DNA of 64,000 nucleotides from Ascaris suum (taxonomy: Eukaryota > Nematoda > Chromadorea > Rhabditida > Ascarididae): NCBI GenBank assembly GCA_013433145.1, contig CM024190.1, forward strand, positions 6,327,620-6,391,619. Reading direction: 5' to 3'. The position numbers were made by a program, and so were the translations under genes. The notes under the pieces were generated by a model. That model made no database searches. It worked only from the letters and a program-made list of their open reading frames with translations, and was not told the origin of the DNA. Of the stretch, positions 1-56,985 are shown piece by piece; within the stretch, counting starts at the first letter, position 1; every line of letters begins with the position of its first letter.

Positions 1-784
1 GAAGTGAAGATTCAACGCTGCAATCAGTAGCACATATAAATGGTGGGAAATAATAGCAACTATGAATCGCTGTTTATGTGATGATTATGCTCCACTAGTC
101 GTATTCATTAGCTAAATGCCTGTTATGACACAAATCGCCTATCGTGATCTCTCTCCCTCTCCGCCTTTCCCCCCCCCCCCCCCCCCCCCCTCCCACCTCC
201 CCACCTAACACACTTCACAGCTATCGTTTACTGTTCCATGATCACTACAAACTATTCGAAATTGTTCTATTTTTTTTTTCGATAGTGGCACCTCACTATC
301 GACGAGTGCAAAAGCACCAATTTTACTGATGCGTTTTTTCATATGGTTGCATTTAGATATTTGTGACCGTTCACTTGATTACGAAATGCGTTAATTGATG
401 TTGTTCTATTAATATTTGAACGTCTATGTAATAAAGTTGACGGAAGCTGCTAACCTCGGTGGAATGCTTGTTGACTTATTGATTTTCAAAAGTTAGCATT
501 TGCACAAGACTTGTTGAAGAGAAGTTTCTTTCCACTATCCATATTTGCCATTTCCAACGATCATAATCGTTGGAAGCGTCAAGAAAACTGAGCTCAAATC
601 GAGACCTCTCCTCCCTTCCTTCCTCTCCCCCTCCCCCCCTCCCCCTCCTTTCAATTAAAAAGCTAAGCCGACGTCTCGTTTTCGTGAAAATATCGACACT
701 CAGTTATGTATTTAAAGATGACTTTGGGAACAATTTTAGAAGTTAGCTTTTGGCCATAATATATTAGGAACATCGAAAACTCAC
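1..784. other. Receptor intron (left edge)
   Basis: No exon of the receptor's cytoplasmic loop was recognised here. The block holds a 22-nt C run (169-190) with pyrimidine-rich flanks and a perfect 10-bp inverted repeat (552-575). Most probably intron downstream of the M3 exon. Confidence 0.5.
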
Positions 785-6115
<5,331 letters not shown>

Positions 6116-7669
6116 CTTAATAAATGCAGCGCCTCAACGCCATACTCTTCATCAGTGAAATCCACCTGCAAGCATTTAGAAAAAAATGCAATATCGGAGC
6201 ACTAAAAAATCCATCTAATATAACTACTTTACTGTAGTTCTTATCACTGTTGTCATAAACAGAAGCTGCGATAACACTATCACCCATTAAAATTAAAATA
6301 AAGCAACGTATGAGAGTAGTACTTCTTCCTCAAATATTTTCTGATGCTATTATTTATTTTTCTAACTGTTTTACTTTATTTAGTTTTCCTCTGCGTTTTG
6401 TACTTTATTATGCGTCTGAGAGTAGTACTTTATTTATTTAGTTTTCCTCTGCGTTTTCTATAATGTTGCATTTTCACTCAACTCCCCAATCTTTTCTTTC
6501 AATTTTCTTCTTTTTTTCCTTATTCCGTTAGATTCCTTTTTCCTCTTTTCAAATATTTTGCGCCCAGTTTTTCTCTTCCCTCATCATTTTCTTTATCAAT
6601 AATAACTATCTATTTCTATATTGGTATGAATAAACATAGTGCTGCGACAATGCGTTGCACATAAAACGAGTGTTCAGGACAATATCTATTTCAATTCCAT
6701 TTTCCACCTTAATTTAAACTGCTTTTTTTCTTTTCTCTAAATGGTTGAGTTTTTAAAGGGAGAACATTTTGCACAATGCATGAACTTTATAGATTCCACA
6801 TTCATAATGAAAAAAAAAAATTGTCAACAAAATTACGCTATCGGAAGCGCAAAATGCATTCGTAACATCTTAAATGTAAATCAGCGCAAATTTTTCGTAT
6901 CCCATTTATCATGTGAACGCTCAAGTGAAACATCATCAATCATAATGAAGGAAACGTGTTTGCATATGCGCGAATGCATATGAACACAATAGACAAATAA
7001 AAAGTTCATAGCAAACGTCCAATGCGTTGATTATAATTTAGTGCGATATTCAACTGCAATATATTCACGTGTGTTAAACGAGTGAATTAATAATGCGAAT
7101 ATTAGTTGAAAAAAAAAACGAGCATTCTAACCACTCTGTCGATAAACTTCCTTCAGCCTCGGATGGAGATAAAAAAGCTTCCAATATGATCATTCAAACT
7201 GAAAACATGATCGGCCTAAATATCTTATCATTTAGATGTCCATGAAAAAAAAAAGCTGAGAGCAATTAATGAGGATTATTGTGCAGATTTCGGTATGAAT
7301 CAAGCATAAATATTATAAAGAGCGATGCTCTAATATTGAGGAGAAAATGAGACAAGAGGACGTGCAAAAAGAGTAAAACGATAAAGAAATTTTGCAAACA
7401 CTATTATTGCATAGTGTAGAAAAATTTACTTATCTAACTATATCAGCGTATTTCTCTGAATAAATCATTGGCTCTCTTTGTCGACTAATCATTCGGCGTT
7501 TGACCATAACAGTAGTTAGAAAAATCAAAGTACTGATAAGCTTAAGTAAATGGCGCAATTTGGTAGGTTAACAGCATGCTGGCGGTCAATTCTGTCGCAT
7601 AGCACCTTACTTCACATGCTGATGATGGATGCTGATCGGTGATAGGCTTGAATCTGACTGATCAATCCT

Positions 7670-7689
7670 CCCCCCCCCCCCCCCCCCCC
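7670..7689 (+). repeat. C homopolymer, 20 nt
   Basis: Pure C run on the plus strand. Comparable runs lie at 169-190, 15819-15830, 26125-26136, 29822-29835, 34599-34612 and 55901-55917. Confidence 0.95.
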
Positions 7690-9359
7690 TCCTTAGAGCT
7701 TTGTACATTGAGGCTGAAACCATAGTTGCCTGCCTTCTTGATATTGCATCAATAATGACAGTGGACCACCCAGGCGTTATTAATAAACTAAGAGGATCGT
7801 ACAGTTAAATGTAAAGCGCTTCTCATAATTATACGCCATAAAAAAATAACTCGAGCAATCTGGCATTCAATTTACAAAGGGGATATGAACTCAATTCCCT
7901 AAATGATTATAATTAAATTAATTTTAAAAAAATTTGAAAATATTAGCGATCCTATTAATAAACTTTAATTCATAGTTCTCTTTAATAACTCATTTCTTTA
8001 ATAACTCAAAAACGAACGATAAGAGAAGCTAATTGCCTTACAATTACAACAGTAGACGATGCAATAAGCCGAAGAAGCAACGCTTGCGTTATGTGAAGCA
8101 AACTAGCAATGCGTCTCTAATCCAGGCTTAACGCTGTGGCTTCAGTTATGTGTGCGATCAATATCCGCACTGCTGTTGCGTTCATTTCGTGAAGCGCATT
8201 TGCTTTGAATGAGCCATTTCGAAAATATACACAACGCTTTATTATTACTTTATGAGATTTCATTTAAAAAATCACTTCTACGCTATTTTCACTATCAATT
8301 AAAACAATCAACAATTAATATTGCTTGAGATTGCCTCATAGAAATTATTTTTGAAATTTCCATAATTTTCTCTTTTTTTTTTTCGCTTGAAGTCATCATA
8401 TTCTTTCATAATCAAATCTATCGTATGAGTTTAACGAATTTCTTAAAATGGCATGCATACGTTTATACTTTCAGTTGTATCTTTAATCGAGTTTACCAAT
8501 GTGCACAGCTATTAGCGCCGAATCAATTGGATGAAAAGAAACAGCCAAATGATTCGACCCATGAGAACATTGGATTTTCCTTACGAAAAATGGAGGGTAA
8601 ACTTTTGGGAAGATCGAAGAATACCCCCTCCTTACTCTGTCCAGTATAACCTCGTAAAGTTAAGATTTCGCTGAAAGGGAAGGTCGGAGAAAAACACATC
8701 TACTGTTCCCAACGTCCAACGAAGATTAGTTTGAACGTTTTTATTTTTTAAGCAAGTGACGTGAGAAGGCATGCTCTCATAAAGTGCACAACTTGTTGAT
8801 GGCTGAATGTTAACATCATGACGGAAATTTAGCAACAATATAGCGTCGTTACGTAAATTCGAAAAAATGCAATCATTTTTGGCTCATTCATCAACGTTTA
8901 CAATCTTTCTACAGCAAAAAATTAATCAGGAAATTGACGAAATACCCCTCAAGCGATAGACGATGAGAAGCGCTTCTTAGCTTTCTTTTATTGCACTGTA
9001 CTCCACATGAGTGATTGCTTCATAGTATTGCTGTGAGAAAAATTTTAATATGGTATTTATGCAAAATTCTTTATTGAATAATATGCTGCTATGACCTGAC
9101 CTTACTTGTTGATCTATTTTCCAAGTGGAAAAAAGTACTCGTCTCCCTTGTAATTTTCTGCATAGTTTGGGAATGAAACAAATTTTTATCGACTTATCTC
9201 GATTGTCACTTCATCTTAGGTCAAAAAAAAAAGCATAGAGTCTAATCGGAAGACGCATTCATGGCGGAAGTTGATATGCGAAACATGATATATACCCAGC
9301 GAAACGTCTAATTGCCTATATTTTGCTCATTCAGTGAAAACGCTAATTTTTTTTTTTTT

Positions 9360-9715
9360 TTTTTTGCGATAAGTGGAAATCAATAATGGCGTTACACAGT
9401 AGACAATAAATTTTGAAGTCATCTGCAAATAGCTCAAACATATTTCAAAAAAATTTCGCTATTAATTCGTTTATATAAATAACAAAAGGTGAAAGTTGAA
9501 GAGCGCTTCTCCGTGTTTCTTTGCGATATTTCACTGATCGATCACCCTTATAATTGACTGTTAGGAAAAAGAATATTCAGCGCTAAAGTTGAATGAAATG
9601 CTTGAAATAAAGATTTGCTCAATGTAAATAGTGGCTCAAATACGTAAGAAGCCGTTAATTTGTATAAAATTTTTTGATCGCTTACAACGTCGAAAACTTG
9701 GACATAGTTGACTGT
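9360..9715 (-). pseudogene. Decayed non-LTR (LINE) reverse transcriptase fragment
   Basis: On the minus strand three reverse transcriptase blocks appear in the right order, in shifted frames and broken by stops: VQVFDVVSDQKILYKL (about 9663-9710), VIYINELI (about 9465-9490) and ELFADDFKIY (about 9405-9435). They match the usual AFD-V-H-LL-KL, L-YIND and FADD boxes of Jockey/CR1/RTE-type elements. FADD is the catalytic box. No poly(A) tail or full ends were located. A dead copy, outside any gene. Confidence 0.72.
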
Positions 9716-11732
9716 GGACCACAGTAGTTGATAAATCTTTTTTTTTTTGCATTTAATGCCCTGACTATGTCACTCACAAATGACATAATTAACACCTATT
9801 TGAGGGCCGAAAAGGAAACCCATCCATACTGGAAAGAGGTTAGCAACTTTCCGGATATCGCTTTCGGATATCTGGACACCGAATGCCAGCTACGGGATTT
9901 TTGGATATTTCAGATCTCATGATAAGTGTCGAATCATCGACTATCATCTCCATCATCTTATAGATGAAATGGGGCAATGATTAGTTTTTTACGAAGTGAG
10001 ATGAAGTCTTTGGCAAAATGGACGTTTTCGAGAAAGAATGGAATGAAGAAAATAACGATGGGATACATTATGACATCAATAAAATTTTATTTCCTCATTT
10101 TTTGACTGTTTTTAGATTGGGATGACACTAATGCTAGCACTTTGAAGGTGTCACTTGCTCCATATGGAGTAATCGGGCAATAAACTGCTGCCCCTTTTGA
10201 ACATCTCGCAAAACTATTCTCTTAATGCTTCGCTTTTGGCTGTTTTCGACAGCAGTGCTATGCAACTGCCTTGGCTGACTTTAACGTTGGCGGATGTTGC
10301 TGACATGTCTGTAGAGCATCTCTTTTAGTCACCCAAGCACTAGAAGCAGGTTATAGCTTTTTCACCAGCTGCTCAGAAAAAGAAATCAACTTCCACACTA
10401 TTCCTGGTTAAGTTTATGGAAGTGTGTATCACGGCTTCATGTAGTTTATGTTTTCCCACTTACACCACTATTTCCTCTTTCTTTTTCTCATCTGGGTAAA
10501 TAATTTATTACACGTTTTTCGATGCCTGTAGATTTTATTACTTCATTCCAACATGCCTAGTGCGCTTGTGGATGTTGCCTCCAACATCGGTGCACTACCT
10601 TGAGGCAATTTTCTTTGTTTTTCAAATAAAGATTGATTAACTAGGCGCGTTTCTCGATTCTTTGCAAGCCTTTCACGGTGCACGTGTAAATCTTTTGCTC
10701 ATTCTTTAAACGTCACTGGGGACAAGTGCACGTTTGGTGAACTGCTGGGGGTTGTGAGATGATAAACGATGGGTTGCGAAGTTGACTGTGAGGTGGAGAA
10801 CAGTGAGCTTGAGATGAAGCGAGAAGCCGTGAATACATCACGTCGCGGATTCAAGCACGAGGTGGTAAATACTGGGCTGCGAGGTGGCAAAACATTGATT
10901 TTATGGCTATGGGTTAGGGTGCCGAAAGGCAGATTGCACAGTTTCGATGCTATCATCGAGGCACAAGAAAACGCGAAGAGTGCATTACGAGCTGGCTATA
11001 AGCAAGTACTGCGCCATATTTTCGGCTGATGCATCATGTTTTCAGCTTGACCCAGAAGGAAACTCTGACAGGAAGGACCTTGCTTATTAGACACAAGGAC
11101 AAAGAGCCTCGCTTTCGGGCGCTGCCTTTGAATAGCAAGAAAGAACCCATGAACGAAAATTGGACGTCTTAAATGTAACACTGTCGCGAGTACTGCAGTC
11201 AAAATTTCAAGAAGAGACTTTCAGAAACACGATAGATTCACTTCTCACGATACACTTTTCTCATTTTTTCATGCCTCAACGATGATAGGAAAACTTATGC
11301 TGCTTCACGATCACATATATTGTGGGCTGTGGGATAAAGCGGCAGGTAAACCATAGAGTGTAAAGCAAACATGTAAATCAACTGTGTAAAGTTCGACAAA
11401 GACAACACGACTAATCATACAGGACCGAAGCAGACCCTTGTCTGATGTTGTGAGAACGAGTTCAGTTTAATGGTAAAACTGGTGCGTCGGTTAAGAACTG
11501 CCCGCATTTGAATGTTTTTCTTCATTTTAATAAGTAACTATCTAATAGGTTTTATTAGTCCTTGCTGAGTAAATTTTTTTTTGGCTTCTCAACATTTCTT
11601 CGTTTATTTTGGTTGAAATCCTTTTTTCCGAAATTGCTATATTCTTTGCTTTCGTCACTATCTCATTTATTTCCATCTACTATTTGGTGCGTGAACAATT
11701 GATCGTATTTCTCTTTATCACCATGATATTGT

Positions 11733-11854
<122 letters not shown>

Positions 11855-14225
11855 CTTCGACGAAAATGAACTACTTTGCATTTCTACGACATATATTACA
11901 CACATAACCATTGCTATGGGACAAGAAAACCACCGAGGCAAGATAACTCGTGATCGAGTTTCTGCGCATTCTTTGCATAAACAAAACTTCAGCGGCGGCC
12001 AAACTCTTAAAATCCGACCGAAGGAGTTTTCTGATGAGGCTATACAAATCTGCAGTCGAAAATTCTTTCACGAACGCGTTATGCCAATTTCCCGAAGCTT
12101 GAACTTGTTAGCACGAAAGTCGTACAATTTGTGCACTCATAGCCTACCACAAGTGCAGAACTGCCAAGTAAGTGCAAGCAATGTGAGTCGTCGTGCAGTT
12201 GATTGCAGATTGAGAGCATTATGCAAAGCGCGACGTTAGACAGCGTTCGACGCTACATAAGACCGACCAAAGAATTGAGGAACAAATGAAAATCGTCGCG
12301 CCACGATCAGCCGTATCGAACCGACCATGAAAGCAGTTGAAAAAACCACGTCCAAGCAACGAAATAGTTGAGTGAAACTTATTCAAGAACCCGTCCACCA
12401 GGAGCCAATATATGCTGGAATGCTGGAATAAATATCCCACACAACACTGTTACAATCTTCCTGTAGAATCGACCGACGCATCGAAATATCAGAACAAATG
12501 CTGGGGTTTTAACTCGGTCATAAATCAACATTTGTACGTGCGATGGCTGTCCATTTGCGCAAGTGGACCATCTTATCCACCAAATTCATGCGATGGCTGT
12601 CCATTCGCACATAAAAACCATTCAACTTGCTTGCTGTTAGTAAAAACCGGATAAATCGAGCTTTTTTTATTATATTTTGCAATAAACGATGAAATGTCGC
12701 TTATGTGATGGTGCCATTTACTGGCATTTCACGCTGATAATATCTTCGATAGAAACAGCACAAAGAGCACGGAGAAGGAAGAAGAAAATTTTTACTATGG
12801 AGCAAAGTAGATTCAAAATAGCCAAAACTGGTAAACACCGCGTTGGCCCTCCACTGATTTTGATCGATCTGCAGGTGCAAATTCCTCCTCTTCCCCTCCC
12901 CCCTCCACCCCTCTCCAGCTCCTCCTCTCTTGGACAGTTGGACAGCAACAGCAACGTACCACCCCCATTCGAAAGTATCGCTAAGGCTTCGAATTAGCGC
13001 TTCCAACTTTTCCTAGTTAAACAGGAATCATCATGAAGAAAACGTAATTGTTCTATTCAACAAAGCGGTGAGCTGCTAACGAGGAATAGACGATACCATA
13101 GGCGGCCGTAAAACGACCCAATAAAAACTCCAAAAACAAAGAAAAACGAACATACAACCGGTCGACGCAACAGCATTCTTTGAGCAACAACACATAATTG
13201 GATCAAAAATGACTGCAAAAGCAAAACATCAGAAAGTAAAGAAATAGCTGAGAACGGAACATTGTAAGCTTGAAAGCATCAAATAATAAGCCGAGTAGGG
13301 AAGGCAGCCCCACCGAAACTATAAATTCCTGACGAGAAAGTCTTGAAAATTATTGGATATAGAGATCGACAAATAGCAGAAAGTGCACTGTCCTGCTATC
13401 ATTGCGCAGGGTAGGTGTTTAGCTACGCAATGATCTCTCGCATGACAGTTTTTAGGCTTTCATTAAATGCTGACGCATCTCACTTCAAATGCGTATATAC
13501 CCGCTGTAAGTCAGCGTTCCGTCAACGCCGAACAAAAAGATCATGCGGTTCTCGGCTTACAAGGAACCAAAAAAGTTCCATATGGGGTGATAGTTTCGTT
13601 CCCAGCAGAAGCTGAAAAAAATGACGAGAAAAAAACATTTGGCATTTTGGAACATTGTGGCCAAGCAATGCACTGAAATTAAAGAGGGAAATTGGCATGT
13701 GGAATTTTCAAACGTATGCTTGCATATAGCAACAAATGCCCGAAATTTTACTGTTGTTGAGAATTTTTGCGATATTATGAGCGCAAAAATTTGTGTCGAA
13801 AATTTTCTTTTTCTATTTTTTTAAAAAATACACTCATAACATGATTTAAAAAAAAATAATAATAATAAATTTATTCAAGCTTAAAAGGTGAGCGTTCGAT
13901 TAGGATAATCTATGACATAAAAAGAGCACATGCTTAGCCATGGGAACATATTATTCACCTCAAAAAGACCGAGTAACCCGTTAAACGAAGCGCCGATTTA
14001 ATAGAACATATAATCAAGCAAAAAATATCGAACGTGAGAGTGTGGCAAGCAGGCCCTGCGTATAATATTACGAAAGAAACAAACAATAAAAACCGATCAA
14101 CTCGAAAAAAAAGCGATCAATATATTTCATAGAAATCTGACTATCCACAGAGTACACGCTATCGTTAAAAAAGCGTCCAGTTAATATATAGCCGCCAAAA
14201 CCGACAACTGCGAAATAGTGCTGTA

Positions 14226-14231
14226 TTTATT
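14226..14231 (-). promoter_or_regulatory. Candidate polyadenylation signal of gcy-28
   Basis: AATAAA on the minus strand about 215 nt past the stop codon at 14443. A reasonable distance for a nematode 3' UTR, but the hexamer is common in AT-rich DNA. Confidence 0.4.
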
Positions 14232-14442
14232 TTCTACTTTCCACTTTCATTTTCTACTTTATTTGAGTAAAATTGTATATATTCATAAATTTTACTTCTT
14301 TGTCATTTGAACTCTTCAAATGACTCAAAAATGATCGAGCAATCTGGGTGAAAAAATCACACTAGCAATTATTCGATAAATAATATTAGAGATAATAACT
14401 GGTACGTGTAACGACAACAAAACGAGAGCTAAAAGAGCGCGA

Positions 14443-52151
<37,709 letters not shown>

Positions 52152-53900
52152 GAAGCATACATCCGACTTCTCAAGACGTGCCACACCTTCCTTGTTGTCG
52201 CGTTCGCTTAAATCGCCAAGCACGTAATTAATAACGAGGCTCTTTGTTGGATCAACTCGAACATTAGCGTAAAGCCGTAGAAGATATTACAGAGTGGGGC
52301 CGATGGGCACAGATCTGCCGTTAAGATGTGCCGTTTGTAAAAATCACAAGCGAAGAGAGGAGACTGTTGCTCATACACAAGTGATGAAAGTGGGCTGTGA
52401 AATATTTCTGCGTTAGAACAACCGTGTGCGCGGCGGAGCGGAATAGATAAGTACTTTGGGACCGCAAAATAACGCCAAAAGGAGAGTCGAGTCTTCATAA
52501 ACAACACCGTGGCTCGGCTTAGAGAGAACGATCGAAAGCTGATCGCTGAAGCGACGAAACTCACTTTGAGAGGCGCAAGCCAACAAGCTTCCGCTGCAAG
52601 CTCCGCTCTCTATAATCACAAATTGATCTTCACGGACAACACCACCTTCCTCGCACACTCATGAATGCGAATGATGACACACAATCTCAACAAGCCTCAT
52701 TTCTCTGTCCGCATAGATGCTAGGTCAGGCTAACAGCAGCCGGTTAAAAACAATTGCCTGCAGTAAGGAAGAATATAGCCGTGGTGAGTACTATCCAGCT
52801 GAAGAAGAGTGTGAAATGAATTATGTATTCAAAGTGACAGGTGTTGGAGTTGACTATTTTAAAGTTCAGTACGTAGTCGTGAATGCGAGCTGCTTGAAAA
52901 GCATTGCTGAAGCCCATGTGCGTCCTTACAATGGCCATAAACGACGATACGCGATGCACAAATCGGTCCCGCTAACATAGCGCACAGCTCAACCAAATGT
53001 GCCAGCCGCAGGCCAACAACACACCCAGTGCAACATCTATGTAACAATCAAATGCGAGTGCTTCTCAAGGAAAATGAGCAAAAAATGACGATCGAGAAGA
53101 GAGACGCAGAAACGCGCACTTCCCAACCGGCTGAAAGCCTGAATGAAATCGAATCGAAGCGCGCACACAGTGGTGGGTCTGACAAGGAAAAGCTGGGAGC
53201 GTTAAAATGAGAGGGCAGCCTAGTCGCGGGCAAACTCGCCGTTCCTTGGACGAGTGTCGCTGAGCAGCTAGAAAGGCGGCTGACGCACTTGCTTGTAAAG
53301 CTAGCCAGCTGCACCCTAGTTTGCGGTGTGCTTCGATGGCCAACGAGGAGAGGCATGTATGGGCCAGTACGGCACTCAATCTGGCACACCATTTACGAAA
53401 TGCTGCGGCTTAAGCGGCGTGAACGTTGCGTTCTTCTTAAGCAGCGCATAGCAGTTGCAATCCAATGTGCTCCTAGTCAATGCCTTCTCGGCGGTATAAC
53501 CAAACATCAGCTAGCGTCATTGCGGTATCAATAATACATTCAAATGCACTGCAAAACATATTAATACAGACACTATACAAACAATACACCTGTGCAGCAA
53601 GTGTGCGCCACATCCCCGACGGCATACCGAATATGGCTTGCAAAGCAAATAAACACGACAAGCATGAGGTTGCCTTGCAGGTCTGTTCTCGTCGTATCCA
53701 ATAGCGAGGGTGCCAATTCGTTAGCACTTCTCAGCCAAGTTCTGTATTATGAAACCTCTCACTTCTCTATGCAAAGCTTTTCAAAAAGCGCCCACTGATT
53801 TTAAGGGCTTAAACGGAAGCATCGATTCATTCGTGGTGGAATATGCGTTGTTTTAGAAGTATGACTTGACGCAGCATTTTAAAATCGGCTTGATAAAAGC
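52152..53900. other. GC-richer block upstream of gcy-28: 5' UTR or promoter candidate
   Basis: Base composition is clearly richer in G+C and CG than the surrounding 35-40% background, as in exon 1. Several short ORFs occur on both strands (for example 52717-52980 plus, 52413-52658 minus), none recognised. The frame of exon 1 stays open upstream to a stop at 52287 without an ATG. The simplest reading is promoter plus 5' UTR exons. Confidence 0.4.
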
Positions 53901-54551
53901 GCCTAACAATGACACCTGGCTGACCTCAATAGATGCTCATGCTGAGAATTCGAAGAAGACATAAAGCCGGAAGTTAATGAATGTCACGAGGAATGCTAAA
54001 AAAAATCTTTGGGAAGCAAATGCGTTGAGGCGATCATAAGCGAAAACGCACTCTCAGCGCGACCTCAATATACTCCTATGAACAACGCTCTCGATGATAA
54101 AGGCGTACTTCTGCCAGCTGTCGCACGACAACAACGCTCAGTCCCATTCTAATTCACACAAAACCGATTGTCTCATTGGTGCATATTGCATTTCATTTCA
54201 ACCATCTACATCACTCTTCATTGCAAGAAACTTACCCATTAATCAAACCATCATCTTCATCATTAATAACTGAAAAGCTCACGCTAGCTTGTTCGATATA
54301 TATCGGCAATTCCAACTTATCAAAGAAGCTGTTGTTGCTGCTTATTGATCAAGCTACAGCTTTATTCTTTTGAGCATTCCAATTTGATCAATGTCTTGCT
54401 TAGTCATTCATTCATTTGTATGGAACAATGTTCCCATGAAACTGGAAACGTGGGAAAACACAATAAAAGGTAATAACTTCAGTAGCACTAGCAATCTTTC
54501 CTCCTTCCTTCCGCAACGTCAACAAACTTCAACTGTGCAATCGCAAATAAT

Positions 54552-54717
54552 CTACTTATTTCTTGCAGGATCCTTTGAGGGCTTCTTCCAATCACTCTTG
54601 TTTTTATGATGCAAGCGCATTCTCTCGCTTTGTCTTTTGGAATCCTCTAGGGCATTTCCGGCGGATGGGAGTAAAATTCTACTTCGAAAATCAATTTGTG
54701 GATAGCGTGGAATGGTG
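54552..54717 (-). CDS. Candidate terminal exon, unidentified gene
   Basis: After a ctgttcag acceptor the frame reads TIPRYPQIDFRSRILLPSAG, then LEDSKRQSERMRLHHKNKSD and WKKPSKDPARNK before TAG. The composition is protein-like and hydrophilic with a basic end. Entry phase is 2 (one base completes a codon). No family recognised and no upstream exon with matching phase secured. Confidence 0.3.
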
Positions 54718-55900
54718 CTGAACAGCTCAACATTGCAACATACATTTAGTATTGATTGATAAGTTATGAAAAGGTGGTAAAACAGCCCAACGATAGGAAT
54801 CCTCAAGAGAGCATAAACTGGGATTTATTTATTTATTTTTAATGTTTTTTGTAGGTTCGCCCAAAAAAAAGTAAAGCAACATATGCACGAGTTTTTTTTT
54901 TTTTTTTTTGCATGAATTGCAGCCGTGAAAATCCTCTGAGAATAAAAATGCCGATAACCTTGAATTTTGCGTTGTGAAGTTTATTGCCACCTAACTTAGA
55001 AGGAATGAGATAAATTTTTGAGGACAAACTATGTTGCATTGATCGCAATTATTTTCATATAACAGTGTAGTGATCAGAAAAACAGTGAGACAATATCGTC
55101 ATGTTACTAAGAAAAAATTATGCATGAATGACATTTATTATTGTACCCCGAATTGCTGAAATATCGTAGAGAACCGAATGGAGCCGTTTTGTATAAGCAC
55201 TCGCTCCGAATCGAAGAACCTTTTAAACAAGGAAGTCAAACTGAGGTGTACTGAAACTCTTCAGATTTTAGAAGAACGTCAGATCACTGTTTAAAATGAA
55301 GAACGGTAAGGATGTTTCCACTGACGAATTCGCTCACTGATGAGAGGAATGATACCACTTCATAAGGCTGTGGGCCTACCGTAGAAATGCGTATAGGGGA
55401 TGATATTATTGTTGACATACTGTAGACGGCCGAATGTAAGTACCTTATATGAAGGTCCGTACGTCATATGATGTATAGGTTTTTTAGTAAACATAAAATG
55501 TCACATGTATAAGCGCACAACTATCATCTCACTTCCTTCGACTATATGTGACTGACAAAATAGTTGATAATTGGCTTGCAGGAAATCACCTTAGAGGTAA
55601 GTCAATTGAAAGTAAGCTGTTGTTTGCTCATGCATGTAATCTACATTCGTTCATCGAATGTAATCAATATCTGCCTCCTTTAAATGTTTGAAGCGAGTAT
55701 CGCTTGTTTGTATACTTCAACGATTATATGGAATATATCGCTGTGGGAAATACGCAAGAAAATAAGTTGTTTCGGAGAAAAAGCACTAGATAAAATGAAA
55801 GCTAAAATAATTCTCTCTTGAAGATGGATTTTGAAGGTTTACTTTACTAAATTCCACCTCGCTAATCTTTCAGAGGACGTAGGGGAGAAAAGAATCCCCT

Positions 55901-55917
55901 CCCCCCCCCCCCCCCCC
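55901..55917 (+). repeat. C homopolymer, 17 nt
   Basis: C run followed by a pyrimidine-rich tail, in the right-hand noncoding region. Confidence 0.95.
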
Positions 55918-56820
55918 TTCCCACTTCGTCTCTCTCTAAGCACCAATTCGGATAAGAATGCAGTTTTATTCATATTACTGATGTAATCAGAAAGGTGCTT
56001 AAGCTTTTTTAAGGACAAGAATGGCAGGATAAGGGAAATAGGCAGACGACGAAGTGTAAGACTGAGATAGGAGTTTTGATCTCGTTTTTCTAAGAGGGGC
56101 ACGTTATTCAAGTATGCTCTCGCTGATGCAATTTGGCAAAAAACGCATCGACGAACGACTATGAAGCGCACAATGAACGCTAAATTGCCCACACACCGAA
56201 ATTCTACTCTTAACTATGAGCAGCCGCCTATAGAACGCTTTTACGGATTAAGAATCTAATATAGCGCCCTTCAGGAAGATGCTTTCATTCCTGCCAACTC
56301 TTTATGTGGCCTTTTAGTCTTTGGTGCTTTTAAAGAATTTCAATAAAGGCATTCATTTTCATAAGATTAGGCTAATCGAAATGAGGTGGTGCTGCAATCT
56401 TTGCGATATTAAAGGAATGGATGGTATGTTTCTAACGGAATCGGAAAATTAACAACCTGCCGAACGGCAAGCAACCGATGCCCTCGGTTTTTTTTTTTTT
56501 TAATCGCAATCTTTAGCGATTTCATCGACATTTTTGTCATGAGATCTACCTTTGCTGGCTTTCAGTGAATTTGCACCTCTAATAGTGCAATCATTAACAC
56601 CTCAAATTGCAATCATTTATACCTGGTGACATGATGCAAATACAGCACTCCTATGGTTCCGATATTTACGAGACTCGTAACTGTCCTATGAGAAGATGAT
56701 ACCTTGCAAGACAAGCTAATCCAGCGAGAGAAGCACTTTTATTATATATGCTAAGGTGATACGAGCCTATTCACTCAGATGAGTCTCTTCAAAGTGTTTG
56801 CTAGATGAGTGGATTCCAAC

Positions 56821-56985
56821 TTAAGGAGGAGTACGCGTTGTGGGCGCCGCAAAGTATGTAATCGGCGCTTCGACAGCTTCCGTAATCGAGTTTCTAAGTG
56901 CGCTGCATAACGCTGCGATGGTATTGAAGAATGATGAGGCAAGCGCATCGCTTTTTCTAGCAAGCTCTAGGCAGCCCAAATATTG
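56821..56985 (-). CDS. Candidate terminal exon, unidentified gene
   Basis: After a T-rich tract and gttgcag the frame reads QYLGCLELARKSDALASSFF, NTIAALCSALRNSITEAVEA and PITYFAAPTTRTPP, then TAA. The composition is helical and Ala-rich, with higher GC than its surroundings. Entry phase 0. No family recognised. Confidence 0.3.
   Translation of the reverse strand, partial: QYLGCLELARKSDALASSFFNTIAALCSALRNSITEAVEAPITYFAAPTTRTPP

Noticed and set aside
144..329. Proline-rich 61-codon ORF at the left end
   Set aside because: It is a translation of the C22 run and its pyrimidine-rich flanks.
52152..52223. GTG start at 52223 for gcy-28
   Set aside because: Nuclear genes rarely start at GTG, and the frame simply stays open upstream. 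The first ATG is at 52151.
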